From: Nostoc linckia NIES-25 | GTDB lineage: Bacteria; Cyanobacteriota; Cyanobacteriia; Cyanobacteriales; Nostocaceae | DNA: 64,000 nucleotides | Assembly (NCBI RefSeq): GCF_002368035.1 | Contig: NZ_AP018222.1 | Span: 1,440,848-1,504,847, forward strand | Direction: 5' to 3' | Shown: positions 45,179 through 55,319 of the stretch, piece after piece | How the letters are laid out: each line of letters opens with the position of its first letter | Numbering within the stretch: the first letter of the stretch is position 1 | Notes under the pieces: model-generated | Databases searched by the model: none | What the model was told of the DNA's origin: nothing | What the model saw: only the letters and a program-made list of their open reading frames with translations | Made by a program: the position numbers and the translations under genes

Positions 45179-45880
45179 ATGATTCCTTCTTATTTAACTC
45201 AAAGATTGAATGACCTTGAAGATAATATTTATAAAGATTTTCAATTGCTCAAAAGATACGAGGATGCTCTAAGGTTAGAACGTAGTCCGGTTCTTCAATT
45301 AAACTACGAAAAAAATATTGAGGATTTGAAATCCTCTGCTATTAAACATAAACAGGAAGCTGATGAGGTGCGTGAAGAAATAGCACGAGTATCAGGAAAA
45401 TTAGCTTTTGAAGAACAAAATAGCATCAATAACCGATTAGATGATATTTCTGAAAATATTAAAATCTTACAGAAAGGGCAAACAGACATTCTGAATCGGC
45501 TAGAGCAATGTAGAGAAGCATTGCTAGCATACTATGATACTACTCAACGGACAATAGTTTCTAGCATAATTCAACAGTTAAATCAAAACCAAGTCTACAT
45601 GGCGCAAATTCTAGTTGAGGAATTGGAGGAGCAATCTCTCCTCAAAATGCAGCAAATACTAGCTTTATTAAAGGATAAATTTCCGGCTGTTTCCTTGTCT
45701 CAAACAACCTTAATTCAGGAAGTAATTCAAAACCAAAGAATTGATATTAAGGACAGATTAATGCTAACAATACCGTTTATTCCAGGTATTATTGGATATG
45801 ACGGTGAATTTGAATTTAGAAGTAGCAGTAATGAAAAAAATGCTTGGGATTGGGTAATGTTAAAAGTAGGGCGATCGTAA
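45179..45880 (+). CDS. Coiled-coil partner protein of the NB-ARC gene
   Basis: 233 residues from the ATG at 45179 (a TTG 9 nt upstream is possible). Residues about 6-68 (LTQRLNDLEDNI, LLKRYEDALRLERSP, LQLNYEKNIEDLK) are clearly homologous to residues 25-87 of the next protein (IQQRLGDIEDNI, LLKRCEDFIRTERLP). A middle coiled coil (ISENIKILQKGQTDILNRLEQ) and a C-terminal small domain (IIGYDGEFEFRSSSNEKNAW) follow. No enzymatic motif is seen. The gene ends 3 nt before the NB-ARC gene, so they are one unit. The shared module is probably a homotypic or heterotypic interaction domain. The C-terminal domain may be the effector or a sensor. Confidence 0.75.
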   Translation: MIPSYLTQRLNDLEDNIYKDFQLLKRYEDALRLERSPVLQLNYEKNIEDLKSSAIKHKQEADEVREEIARVSGKLAFEEQNSINNRLDDISENIKILQKGQTDILNRLEQCREALLAYYDTTQRTIVSSIIQQLNQNQVYMAQILVEELEEQSLLKMQQILALLKDKFPAVSLSQTTLIQEVIQNQRIDIKDRLMLTIPFIPGIIGYDGEFEFRSSSNEKNAWDWVMLKVGRS

Positions 45881-45883
45881 CTA

Positions 45884-48520
45884 ATGAATAAACAGCAAGA
45901 TCGAGAATATAGGTTGATGCACAGCCTAATTGAAGAATTAGATCGTCCGCCATCGCACATACAGCAAAGATTAGGGGATATAGAGGATAATATTCATAAA
46001 GATCAAGAACTACTTAAACGATGTGAGGATTTTATACGAACGGAGCGACTGCCTCATCTACTGACAGAGTATGAAAATCAAATTCAGGAAATTAAACAAA
46101 GAGTTCAAAATTATAAAGAAGAAAGATTAATACTTCAGCAACAAATTGAAGCAAACAAGAATATACCTTATAAGCTCACACAAATTACACCAAACTTTGT
46201 AGGTAAAAAAGGCTCTTTAGAATCCCTTAGCAAAATGCTGAGAAAATACCCAGGTTGGTGTAGAATTGCTGGACTATATGGCTCCCCTGGTTCTGGAAAG
46301 TCTGCACTGGCTTGTTTTTTTGCTCAACACTATCAGCAAGAACTTTTTCCAGATGGAGTGATTGCAATTGACTTAAGACTTTACAACGATTACAAAGGTC
46401 GAGATAAATTGAATGAAATTGCCAAAGCTTTTATCGCAGAATGTCCTAATGTTCAATTCACTTTAAGCGAGCAACGTAATGTTGTTCGTATGATGCGAGA
46501 CATATTTAGAGAACGCCGAATGTTACTCATATTTGACAATGCAGAAAACACAGAAATTAAAGATTTATTTCCTGACGGAAATCAATGTGCAATTATAGTA
46601 ACAACTCGTGAGCGAGAACTACTCAATTCAATTATTCCTCAGCCGTGGAGAGGTATCTTACCTCGAATTGAGGAATTCTCTGAAGAGGAAGCTATTCAAT
46701 TTTTCAAGCAGCTTTTAGAAGAAGATTTATCAGATGATGAACCTATCAAAAAAGTTGTTAAGTTACTGAATAATTTACCATTAGCTCTAGAGATTGCTGG
46801 TAGACAACTCAACGCAAGATTTGTACGCTATCGCGATAGTAATGCAGTGTTACTAACTCAAGATATAAAAATAAACTTATTAATTGAATATGCAGATTTA
46901 CTCGCTCAGGAGCAAGCTAAACTAATTGAAAAGTTACGAATTCGTGTTTCAGGAGTCCATTATCTTGATATTCGCTCTTCATTTTCTTTGAGCTTGCGAT
47001 TCTTAACCACCGAAGAAGTCAACTTTTTAGTAGGACTAAGCGTTTGTCAACATGAAGAATTTTCACCGTATGAAGCACAAGCAGCAATTGGTTGTGACCA
47101 AGAAATAACAGGGAATTATTTGGAATACTTGGAACAGCTTTCATTGATTAAAAGTTCATCTAGAAGACGTAATTATTATGTTTTTCAACCACTAATTCAC
47201 AAATTTACTCAAGATATTGCAAGATATCCTAATTTGTATGAATTAAATATTGAACCTACTATTATTGAATCTTCTAAAAAAAGATATTTACAATTTTTAA
47301 CCCAGTTAAAAAAATATAAACATCTTAGCACTCATAGCAGTCAGAGCAATATAGAAACGAATTTTGAGTCTTTTCTGGAAGCTGCTGAGTGGTTTCTCAA
47401 ATATAAAATCCCAGAATATAAGCTTATTGATGCTCTTTTACCGTATTTTGAAAAACGTGGCTATTGGAAACGAGCCGTAAAGCTTATAGAAGGATTCCAG
47501 ATATTAGCAAGATTTTTGAAGCACGATAAAATTGCTGTTAATCTTTTGATGCAGCAGGCAAAATATTTGAGCCTTGATGGCGACCATAAAACTGCTCAAA
47601 ATATACTACAGCTTGCTGAGAATCTTTTAGATGATGTTGATGATTTAGATTTTCGTAATCATGCTAAGGCAAAAATTTTTCAAATTTTGGGAGTGTCATT
47701 GCACAGACAAGGTGAATTTCATAATGCAGAGCAGAAGTTTTTAGACAGTATCCACCTTAAAGAAGAATTAAATGATTTATTGGGATTAGGTATTACATAT
47801 AATAGCTTGGGGGTTTTACAGATTGAACAAAAAAGGTGGGATGATGGTATAGCTAATATTAGCCGTAGTGTTGAAATTGGTAAGCGTTTAAACAATAAAG
47901 CGCACTTAGCAAAAGCATTAACTACTTTGGGTGGAGTTTTTTATCAACAACAGAAATACTCTGACTCAGAGAATATCTTCAAAGAAAGTTTAAATCTTGA
48001 AAAAGAAAGGAAAAATCGAAAAGGTGAGGGGATGGTATTAAACAGCTTGGCAGAAGTTCAAATAAAATTAAACAATATAGAAGAAGGAAAACAAAATTTT
48101 CAACTTAGTTTGAGTATTAAAGAAGAAGTTGGAGATGTTAAAGGAAAAGCAATTCAACTCCATAGCTTTGGCAGATTGTTATTACAGCAAAATCAATTTA
48201 ATTTAGCTTTGAAGTATTTAAAAGACAGTATAAGTATCTTTGAGGAAACTTTGCATGATGAACGAAGTTCTGCCATAGTTCATACTACTCTTGGTAAGGC
48301 TTTTTTGAAACAAAAGCGCCTTGATGATGCAATTAAAGAACTAGGTAGAGGCTTTGAAATTGAAGAAAAAATTAGAAACCAAAGAGGGATTGAAATTGTA
48401 CTTCCAGTTTTAATTGAGACTTTGATTAAACTTGGGCGACGTAAAGATGCATTAAGCTACTGCCATCGTGCTATTGCTATTAGTGAAGTAAATCGATGCT
48501 TTTTACACTTATGTTCTTAG
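45884..48520 (+). CDS. NB-ARC/TPR STAND protein
   Basis: 878 residues. N-terminal coiled-coil module (25-87) shared with the preceding protein. NB-ARC NTPase: Walker A GSPGSGKSA at 133-141, Walker B MLLIFDNAEN near 215, IIVTTRERELL (sensor 1), and the GLPLAL-like LNNLPLALEIAG near 300. A winged-helix-like region follows (LVGLSVCQHEEFSPYEAQ). From about 580 there are TPRs (LGITYNSLGVLQIEQKRWDDG, AKALTTLGGVFYQQQKYSDS, KGEGMVLNSLAEVQIKLNN). The layout matches bacterial NLR-like sensors with TPR ligand domains. No toxin domain is fused, so the partner or the shared coil must carry the output. The unit sits in a region with lower GC than its neighbours. Confidence 0.88.
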   Translation: MNKQQDREYRLMHSLIEELDRPPSHIQQRLGDIEDNIHKDQELLKRCEDFIRTERLPHLLTEYENQIQEIKQRVQNYKEERLILQQQIEANKNIPYKLTQITPNFVGKKGSLESLSKMLRKYPGWCRIAGLYGSPGSGKSALACFFAQHYQQELFPDGVIAIDLRLYNDYKGRDKLNEIAKAFIAECPNVQFTLSEQRNVVRMMRDIFRERRMLLIFDNAENTEIKDLFPDGNQCAIIVTTRERELLNSIIPQPWRGILPRIEEFSEEEAIQFFKQLLEEDLSDDEPIKKVVKLLNNLPLALEIAGRQLNARFVRYRDSNAVLLTQDIKINLLIEYADLLAQEQAKLIEKLRIRVSGVHYLDIRSSFSLSLRFLTTEEVNFLVGLSVCQHEEFSPYEAQAAIGCDQEITGNYLEYLEQLSLIKSSSRRRNYYVFQPLIHKFTQDIARYPNLYELNIEPTIIESSKKRYLQFLTQLKKYKHLSTHSSQSNIETNFESFLEAAEWFLKYKIPEYKLIDALLPYFEKRGYWKRAVKLIEGFQILARFLKHDKIAVNLLMQQAKYLSLDGDHKTAQNILQLAENLLDDVDDLDFRNHAKAKIFQILGVSLHRQGEFHNAEQKFLDSIHLKEELNDLLGLGITYNSLGVLQIEQKRWDDGIANISRSVEIGKRLNNKAHLAKALTTLGGVFYQQQKYSDSENIFKESLNLEKERKNRKGEGMVLNSLAEVQIKLNNIEEGKQNFQLSLSIKEEVGDVKGKAIQLHSFGRLLLQQNQFNLALKYLKDSISIFEETLHDERSSAIVHTTLGKAFLKQKRLDDAIKELGRGFEIEEKIRNQRGIEIVLPVLIETLIKLGRRKDALSYCHRAIAISEVNRCFLHLCS

Positions 48521-48595
48521 TATACAAGTTTTGTTGGAGGGGCGTTTGCCCCCAGAGTAAAGGCATCTAAATCAAAATTAGGAATGATTCTAATT

Positions 48596-49258
48596 TTAGG
48601 AATGGAAGGGACAACCACCACTCGTTAATTTTTGCAGAAAAACATTATTATCAAAATAATGTTCTAAAGACTCAATTTTCAAATCATCAGTGACACGAGC
48701 AATACTAACTCCTACTATTTCTACTGTTTCGCCAGTAGGTGCATAGTTTTTATAGGAACCACTAAATGTTCCCCAATGTCGCCATTTAAAGCTAACACTA
48801 GGTGGCCCCGAAAGCACTTCTGTTAATTCCCAAAGAAAGCCATTAGGAAAAGCAGTGTGAAAAAGTTCAAATGAAGATTCAAAGGTTTCAGATTTGGAGC
48901 TATACTGCTCGGTTTCACCAATAAATAAGTTATAAGTTCCTTGTTCTGCAACATCTTGAGCCGTATATTGTTCTCCACCATTGCTACTCATTTTAAATTT
49001 ATCAGTAACAATGGAAAGCCATTGTTGGGGATTAGATTTATGAGAAGCTTCCATTTCAAAAGTGCGGACTAAATTTTGAGCGATCGCTTCTAAAGAACCT
49101 TCGGGATGATGAAATTTTCTCTCTTGATGAAGAACTTCATTGGTGCCTGAATAATCTGGACGTTTTCCTTCCCGCCACTGTACTTCTTCATCATGAGCAA
49201 TGACTATCTCTCTATCTTGTACCCAAAGTGGCAATTCTGTCGTTTTCTCGCTAACCAT
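48596..49258 (-). CDS. SnoaL/NTF2-like protein
   Basis: 220 residues. The first 80 residues are not recognised. The C-terminal part (about 95-215: IVTDKFKMSSNGGEQY, SVSFKWRHWGTFSGSYKN, VEIVGVSIARVTDDLKIESLEHYFD) has the alternating beta-strand and aromatic pattern of NTF2/SnoaL ester-cyclase-like folds. The ligand is unknown. It is convergent with the NB-ARC gene. Spacers on both sides contain no known RNA. Confidence 0.7.
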   Translation of the reverse strand: MVSEKTTELPLWVQDREIVIAHDEEVQWREGKRPDYSGTNEVLHQERKFHHPEGSLEAIAQNLVRTFEMEASHKSNPQQWLSIVTDKFKMSSNGGEQYTAQDVAEQGTYNLFIGETEQYSSKSETFESSFELFHTAFPNGFLWELTEVLSGPPSVSFKWRHWGTFSGSYKNYAPTGETVEIVGVSIARVTDDLKIESLEHYFDNNVFLQKLTSGGCPFHS

Positions 49259-49483
49259 ACAACTTGATTGATAATAAACATCGCTTTTAAGAATAAAATT
49301 TTCTCGATATTAGGTAAATCAGAAAATTGAAAAAGTAAAAAATATTTATAATATCCAGAATCCAGGATACAATACAGTTCAGTTAAGCATTTATACTCTT
49401 TTTTCTCTCTGTGTTCTCTGCGCCTCTGCGGTTCGTAAAACAAGAGTTTTGGCCTTAAGTGAACCGTATTGATTCAGGATATA

Positions 49484-49523
49484 GAAAAAAAATAGGGTAG
49501 CACATCGTGTACTACCCTATTTA
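49484..49523 (-). terminator. Intrinsic terminator of leuA
   Basis: On the minus strand AAATAGGGTAGTACA pairs with TGTGCTACCCTATTT, followed by a run of Ts. It lies about 40 nt after the leuA stop. The remaining 49259-49483 spacer shows no gene. Confidence 0.88.
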
Positions 49524-49561
49524 CGCTTTTCAATTAACTGCAAATCAAGACACAAGTGTTT

Positions 49562-51166
49562 TTACACTTTCTGTGCAGATACACCTTCTGGTTTTGGTTG
49601 AGTTTGCAATGCTGCATACAACCTATTTAAGGCATTTACATAAGCTTGCGCTGATGCCACGATGATATCTGTGTTCGCTGCATGACCAGAAAACACTCTG
49701 GATTCATAACGCAAACGAATTGTTACTTCCCCAATGGCATCAATACCTGCTGTTACTGACTGCACAGAAAACTCTATCAATTCGTTTGGCACGTTCACCA
49801 CGCGGTTGATTGCTTTGTAAACTGCATCCACTGGCCCGGTACCGATCGCTGCATCGGTTAATTCTTGCCCTTCTGGGGTACGCAGAGTAACTGTAGCGGT
49901 GGGACGGGCGTTGCTACCACAGGAAACTTGCACCAGTTCTACACGGAACAAATCTGGCGCTTGTTGGATTTCATCGTTAACGATCGCTTCTAAGTCGCGA
50001 TCGGATATTTCTTTCTTTTTATCTGCAACTTCTTTGAATCTGACGAATGCTTTATTTAATTCGCTATCCGACAATTCAAAACCCAATTCTTTTAACCGGG
50101 TACGAAAAGCATTTCTGCCTGAATGTTTGCCCAAAACTATTTGATTGTCTGTTAAGCCAATCAATTGGGCATCCATAATTTCGTAGGTGAGTTTATTTTT
50201 TAATACGCCATCTTGGTGAATGCCTGATTCATGGGCAAAGGCATTTGTCCCAACGATCGCTTTATTTGGTTGCACTAGCATTCCTGTCAAATTAGAAACT
50301 AGGCGTGAAGTTCTGTAAATCTCACGGGTGTCAATATTTGTCAGGGATTCTTGAGATTCTTCTGGTCTTCCCAAATAAGGATTAAAATATTGTCGCCGCA
50401 CATGCAACGCCATCACTAATTCTTCTAGTGATGCATTTCCAGCGCGTTCGCCAATGCCATTAATCGTGCATTCTAGTTGCCGTGCGCCATTTTTTACGGC
50501 TTCTAAAAAGTTAGCAACTGCTAAGCCTAAATCGTTATGGCCGTGAACTGAAATAATCGCTTGGTCGATGTTGGGGACATTTTCTTTAATGCCTTTAATA
50601 ATCGCTCCAAATTCACTAGGAGTGATGTAACCAACTGTATCGGGGATATTAATTGTTGTTGCACCAGCGGCGATGGTAGCTTCTAAAACTTGATACAGAA
50701 ATTCCGGATCGGAACGAGCTGCATCCATCGGCGAAAATTCCACATCTGCCATGAAGGATTTAGCATAAGCTACCATGTCTTGGGCGATCGCTAATACTTC
50801 TGCCCGTGACTTCCGCAACTGATATTCTAAATGAATATCTGAAGTCGAAATAAATGTGTGAATTCTACCTTTAGCTGCTGGTTTTAATGCTTCGGCAGCA
50901 GCTTCAATATCCGCCTTAATTGCCCTTGCCAAACTGCAAATTACAGGCCCGTTTTCTGTTCCTACAATTTCTGCAATTTTACTAACTGCTTCAAAATCTC
51001 CGGGACTGGCAAAGGCAAACCCCGCCTCAATTATATCCACGCCTAGCCTTGCCAATTGCTTGGCAATGACTAATTTTTCGTCTATATTCAGGGTTGCTCC
51101 CGGACACTGCTCTCCATCTCGCAATGTGGTATCAAAAATCAGGATTTTATCAGTTTTAGTTGTCAT
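49562..51166 (-). CDS. leuA: 2-isopropylmalate synthase
   Basis: 534 residues from the ATG at 51166. The catalytic TIM barrel begins IFDTTLRDGEQCPG, with VHGHNDLGLAVANFLEA (metal His residues) and GERAGNASLEELVMAL. The C-terminal regulatory domain (VELVQVSCGSNARPTATV onward) binds leucine for feedback inhibition. The enzyme condenses acetyl-CoA with 2-oxoisovalerate in leucine synthesis. It is the usual long type. No leader peptide is apparent. The NYN gene lies upstream, 91 nt away. Confidence 0.97.
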   Translation of the reverse strand: MTTKTDKILIFDTTLRDGEQCPGATLNIDEKLVIAKQLARLGVDIIEAGFAFASPGDFEAVSKIAEIVGTENGPVICSLARAIKADIEAAAEALKPAAKGRIHTFISTSDIHLEYQLRKSRAEVLAIAQDMVAYAKSFMADVEFSPMDAARSDPEFLYQVLEATIAAGATTINIPDTVGYITPSEFGAIIKGIKENVPNIDQAIISVHGHNDLGLAVANFLEAVKNGARQLECTINGIGERAGNASLEELVMALHVRRQYFNPYLGRPEESQESLTNIDTREIYRTSRLVSNLTGMLVQPNKAIVGTNAFAHESGIHQDGVLKNKLTYEIMDAQLIGLTDNQIVLGKHSGRNAFRTRLKELGFELSDSELNKAFVRFKEVADKKKEISDRDLEAIVNDEIQQAPDLFRVELVQVSCGSNARPTATVTLRTPEGQELTDAAIGTGPVDAVYKAINRVVNVPNELIEFSVQSVTAGIDAIGEVTIRLRYESRVFSGHAANTDIIVASAQAYVNALNRLYAALQTQPKPEGVSAQKV

Positions 51167-51256
51167 TTGCACTTTTTTGTTTAGTTTTTAGTTATCGAGG
51201 AAAATATCTTCAAACTTATATTTTTACTTTACCTTTGTAAATAATTGTTAAATCTA

Positions 51257-51778
51257 TTAGCCATCGGTTTTTTCTATTTGATCTCTGATATCATTTAAAT
51301 CTATATATCTGTCCGTAGCATTCCGTAGTTCTCTAGCAATCATTCCTTCTGTTGATACTACTGTAATATGTGTATTTTTGGAACGTAATAGTTCTATTGC
51401 TCTTTCAAAATCACCATCACCACTAAATAATACCACTCGATCGTACTGGTCTACTGTATTGAACATATCGACAACAATTTCAATATCTAAATTAGCTTTT
51501 TGCGAGTAACGACCAGAAGTATCATCATAGTATTCTTTAAGAATTTTAGTTCTAACTGTATATCCCAGACTAATTAGAGCATCTCTAAAACCTCGTTGAT
51601 CTTGTGGGTCTTTTAAGCCAGTGTACCAGAATGCATTGATTAATGTTGTTTCTGACTGCTCGTGTTTGAAGTATTCTAAGACTCGTCGCGGGTCAAAAAA
51701 CCACCCATTTTTTTGTTGAGCATAGAACATATTGTTTCCGTCTACAAAAATAGACAGACGATTCATTGGAGAACCCAT
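51257..51778 (-). CDS. LabA/NYN-domain nuclease-like protein
   Basis: 173 residues of a PIN-like NYN domain: LSIFVDGNNMFYAQQ (Asp for metal), NAFWYTGLKDPQDQRGF, DIEIVVDMFNTV, and LFSGDGDFERAIELLR (catalytic acids). This is the DUF88/LabA group found in many cyanobacteria. Synechococcus LabA affects clock output, but whether the reaction is RNA cleavage is unproven. The start is the ATG at 51778 (ATG at 51766 also possible). Confidence 0.85.
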   Translation of the reverse strand: MGSPMNRLSIFVDGNNMFYAQQKNGWFFDPRRVLEYFKHEQSETTLINAFWYTGLKDPQDQRGFRDALISLGYTVRTKILKEYYDDTSGRYSQKANLDIEIVVDMFNTVDQYDRVVLFSGDGDFERAIELLRSKNTHITVVSTEGMIARELRNATDRYIDLNDIRDQIEKTDG

Positions 51779-52520
51779 ACAAATTTACACCTAATAATAT
51801 AAATGAATTTAGATGGAACAATAGATTATAGCAATTTTCAAATGCCTTGTTTGCTAATATCTATAAAGTAGCTTTTCATCTATAGCTTTAATGCTACCTG
51901 TTTCAAAGCATAAAAACGGCTGCAACATTAGAGTTGAGAACTTGGGTGCTAAACCTTATTCACCTCCGGTACTGCAAGAGCCACCCTGTAATCAAAATCT
52001 ACCAATAAAATTGGCCCATTAACAGCATTCGTAGCTGTATAACACTAAAGTTTACTCCTAAAGAGGTATGGCATAAGCTCAAGGGAGAATATAAGTTAAT
52101 GCCTATCTATAAGTAAAGCTTTTAGTATCAGGACATACTTTCTAGAGAATACTAATAGTTGCGCTAAAGGCAGAAGACAGACTTGTAACACTTTCTGGTA
52201 AAGCAACCAGTTGAAAGTATACCTGTTGGTTAGGTTGGAGTAAAATCTCACAGCAAATAAGTGTACAGGCAGAGTATATTAGTTCAGATCTGTGGGACAA
52301 TCACTAGTTATAACTCACTCAACAGACAAGAAATAACTTAGGCAGTGCCTGAGAAATAATCTCTTGGGGGCTAACTTTGCTAAGCCAAGTTTCTCGAATA
52401 ATAGAAGATACTTTACAAATGTATAAGATTAACATTTTAAGTCTTATTTCAATGTGCTTGTAGTAAGAAGGTGGTCTGAATAAATAAAAATGTTGGACTT
52501 AAATCAATCAGTAACACGAT
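51779..52520. other. 742-bp spacer upstream of the CHASE2 kinase
   Basis: No open frame or recognised RNA. The part at 51900-52060 (ACGGCTGCAAC onward) could be a structured leader because it is less AT-rich than the rest, but no riboswitch or 6S motif is identifiable. A long promoter/leader for the kinase is likely. Confidence 0.4.
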
Positions 52521-54872
52521 ATGGCAGAAGAATCTACATCTACCTTAACCAAAAACCCTGTCTCTGCTGCCAACAGACTACCCAGTAAACCTACAAAAGT
52601 TACATCTACAGCAGCTGCACGACAGTCTAGGTGGATAGTTCGCTTAGGTCATCTACTAGCTGGGACTTGGGCAATAGGCGCAGCATTACTAACTGCTTCT
52701 GGTTGCGATTTAGTTCAATTGATGGAGAATCAGGTACTTTCTCACTTTTTGCAAGTGCGCGGGCCGATTGTTCCTCCAGAAGACATTGTAATTTTAGCAA
52801 TAGACGAGCAGTCAATATCAGTTCCAGAACAGTACTATAAAACAGATCCGCAACAGTACGCCTACCTAGAAACACTGAAATCTTTTCCTTATAAACGTGC
52901 TGCATATGCCCAGGTAATTACAAAATTAATGAAAGCAGGCGTTCGTTCTGTAGCAGTAAATCTTGTTTTTGATACACCGAGTAGTTATGGGCCTAATGAC
53001 GATCGCCAACTGCAAGCAGCACTGAAGAAATATGGTAGCAAAGTTGCTTTAGCAGCCCTGTACGAAAATTTCGAGACGCACCAAGGGTCGTTTACCCAAC
53101 TGACACCGCCACAACAGATGTTTCACACAGGATCGGTGTCCATTGGTTCAGTTAATTTTCCTGTGGAGGTGGATGGTAAAGTTCATCGATTGGCAAGTGA
53201 GTTTCCGAAGTTGTTAGATGAAGAAAATTTATTTACAAATAGGCTACCTTCCTTTGATGAAGCAGCGTTGAGGGCAGCGCAAATAAATTATCCGCGACCG
53301 AAAGGCGATCGCATTTATTTTTGGGGGCCTGCGGGAACATTTGAACAAATACCCTTTTGGCACGTACTCGATCCAGAAAATTGGAACACTTATTTGCAGC
53401 AAGGAAAAGTATTCAAAAACAAGATTGTTTTGATCGGTTCAACAGATAAGTTAAACAATGATTATTATCCAGTAGCAGCTAGTAAGAGTCCCGAACTAAT
53501 GTCGGGGGTTGAAATTCACGCCAATGCCATCGCAACTTTAATGACAGGTAAAGCGATCGCTGAAGAAATTCAAACTCTACCATTGCGTGGTTTGTTTGTG
53601 TTAGTTTTAGTAGGCACTTCAGCGTTAATTATTAGTAGAAATAAGCATAGTTTGAACCGATTTCTCTACAGTCTAGTTTTATCTGGTACTTGGCTAGGAA
53701 TTAGCTATGGGGTATTTGTCCATGATGGGTTAATTTTTCCTACTAGCATACCAATGGTGGCGATCGCTTGTTGCGGACTGAGTTACCTGGGAACCTCAAC
53801 GGTCAGAGAAAACATTAGAAAACGCCAATTGGTAAACATATTTCAAAAATATAAAACTTCTCCCGTTGTCCAAGAAATTATCAGCCAACAAGATGACCTG
53901 CAAGACCTAATTGAAGAACGAGATTTAGCCTTATCAGGTAAAATGTTGGCTCTACGCTACAGAATTGTCAAAGTTCTCGGTGCAGGCGGATTTAGTGAAA
54001 CCTACATTGCTGAAGATACCCAACGTCCTGGCAACCCGCGATGTGTCGTCAAGCAACTAAAACCAAGCAACGCCAAACCAGGAGGATTGCAACTTGCCAG
54101 ACGTTTATTTAATTCCGAAGCACAAACACTAGAAAAATTGGGAACTCATCCTCAAATTCCGCAACTTTTGGCGTATTTTGAAGAAGATGAAGAATTTTAT
54201 TTAATACAAGAATACATACTCGGTCATCCTCTGAGCCACGAATTGCCACCAGGCAGAGCAATTGAAGAAATTGCAGCGATCAAAATTATTAAAGACTTAT
54301 TGCAAACATTAACATTTGTCCATGAAAACAACGTGATTCACCGGGATATTAAACCTAGCAATATCATCCGGCGACACTCAGACGGAAAACTCGTACTAAT
54401 TGACTTTGGCGCAGTTAAAGAAGTCGCCGCCACACACCTAGAAACTCAAGAGCAAACTGCCTTCACCATCGGTATTGGGACTCAAGGTTACGCACCAACC
54501 GAGCAATGTTTTGGTCGTCCACAATACAGTAGTGATATCTATGCAGTGGGTATGCTTGGGATTAAAGCCTTGACTGGCATCACACCACGCGAATTAGAGA
54601 GAGATGCTGATGGACAAATTAAATGGAGCGATCGAGTGCAGGTGAGTCAGCCTTTAGCTCAGATTCTCAGTAAAATGGTGCAAGATGACTTTAGAGAGCG
54701 ATATCAGTCTGCATTCGAGGCTCTAAAAGCCGTGGAAGTTATTGCTTCTGGCGATTTGCTAAATCCCCAAAGCGGATACCCAACGCTACAACATGACTTA
54801 TCGATGAGTACTTTAGACGAATTAAACGTTACGACAAAATCTTACCCAGCAAGATCCTCAGAAACAACTTGA
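52521..54872 (+). CDS. CHASE2-domain serine/threonine protein kinase
   Basis: 783 residues. A TM near 45-65 (LGHLLAGTWAIGAALLTASG) is followed by an extracellular CHASE2 sensor (about 80-330, with ILAIDEQSISVPEQYY and GVRSVAVNLVFDTPS), then further TM helices (LRGLFVLVLVGTSALIIS, and a second pair), then the kinase (about 480-740): GAGGFSETYIAED (Gly loop), CVVKQLK (ATP Lys), HRDIKPSNII (catalytic Asp), IDFGAVK (DFG), and GTQGYAPTEQ. An intact sensor kinase that transduces an external signal to Ser/Thr phosphorylation. Substrates are unknown. Confidence 0.93.
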   Translation: MAEESTSTLTKNPVSAANRLPSKPTKVTSTAAARQSRWIVRLGHLLAGTWAIGAALLTASGCDLVQLMENQVLSHFLQVRGPIVPPEDIVILAIDEQSISVPEQYYKTDPQQYAYLETLKSFPYKRAAYAQVITKLMKAGVRSVAVNLVFDTPSSYGPNDDRQLQAALKKYGSKVALAALYENFETHQGSFTQLTPPQQMFHTGSVSIGSVNFPVEVDGKVHRLASEFPKLLDEENLFTNRLPSFDEAALRAAQINYPRPKGDRIYFWGPAGTFEQIPFWHVLDPENWNTYLQQGKVFKNKIVLIGSTDKLNNDYYPVAASKSPELMSGVEIHANAIATLMTGKAIAEEIQTLPLRGLFVLVLVGTSALIISRNKHSLNRFLYSLVLSGTWLGISYGVFVHDGLIFPTSIPMVAIACCGLSYLGTSTVRENIRKRQLVNIFQKYKTSPVVQEIISQQDDLQDLIEERDLALSGKMLALRYRIVKVLGAGGFSETYIAEDTQRPGNPRCVVKQLKPSNAKPGGLQLARRLFNSEAQTLEKLGTHPQIPQLLAYFEEDEEFYLIQEYILGHPLSHELPPGRAIEEIAAIKIIKDLLQTLTFVHENNVIHRDIKPSNIIRRHSDGKLVLIDFGAVKEVAATHLETQEQTAFTIGIGTQGYAPTEQCFGRPQYSSDIYAVGMLGIKALTGITPRELERDADGQIKWSDRVQVSQPLAQILSKMVQDDFRERYQSAFEALKAVEVIASGDLLNPQSGYPTLQHDLSMSTLDELNVTTKSYPARSSETT

Positions 54873-54879
54873 AGTAATT

Positions 54880-55319
54880 TTAGATTTTAAACTTTGAGTT
54901 TTGGATTGGGAGACTATTTACAAAGTAAAAATACGATTATTGCAGGGTGTGTTGGGCGCTTACTTCGACATTATTTGTCACGAAAAATATGAGATGAGCG
55001 CCTAACGCACCATCTTGTATGCTATGGCGGTGCGTTATGGCTTTAGCCTAACGCACCCTACTGGCGTGGCAAGACTAAAATGTTGCATAAAATTTAGCTC
55101 TTGTGGGGTGGGCATCCTGCGCGCCCGGACGGGTGAGGACACCCATCCCACAATAAAATTGTAGGTTGGGTTGAGGAACGAAACCCAACACCTCAATCAA
55201 TGTTGGGTTGCACTTTGTTCAACCCAACCTACTGCTAATGCACTATTTTAAGCTTGCCACGCCACTACTAGACTTAAGATTTACTAATTGATTCTGAATT
55301 CTTGTTTTAAACCTCTTTT
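54880..55319. repeat. Cluster of dispersed hairpin repeats
   Basis: 440 bp between the kinase and gor. It contains GGGCGCTTACTTCG-type and GCGCCTAACGCACC-type inverted segments (54950-55070), a CTTGTGGGGTGGGC hairpin (55100-55153), and GTAGGTTGGGTT (55161-55172) with its perfect inverse AACCCAACCTAC (55221-55232). No gene is supported. Confidence 0.75.

Noticed and set aside
51900..52060. Possible riboswitch or 6S-like RNA upstream of the CHASE2 kinase
   Set aside because: No conserved core of any known class could be identified by eye.
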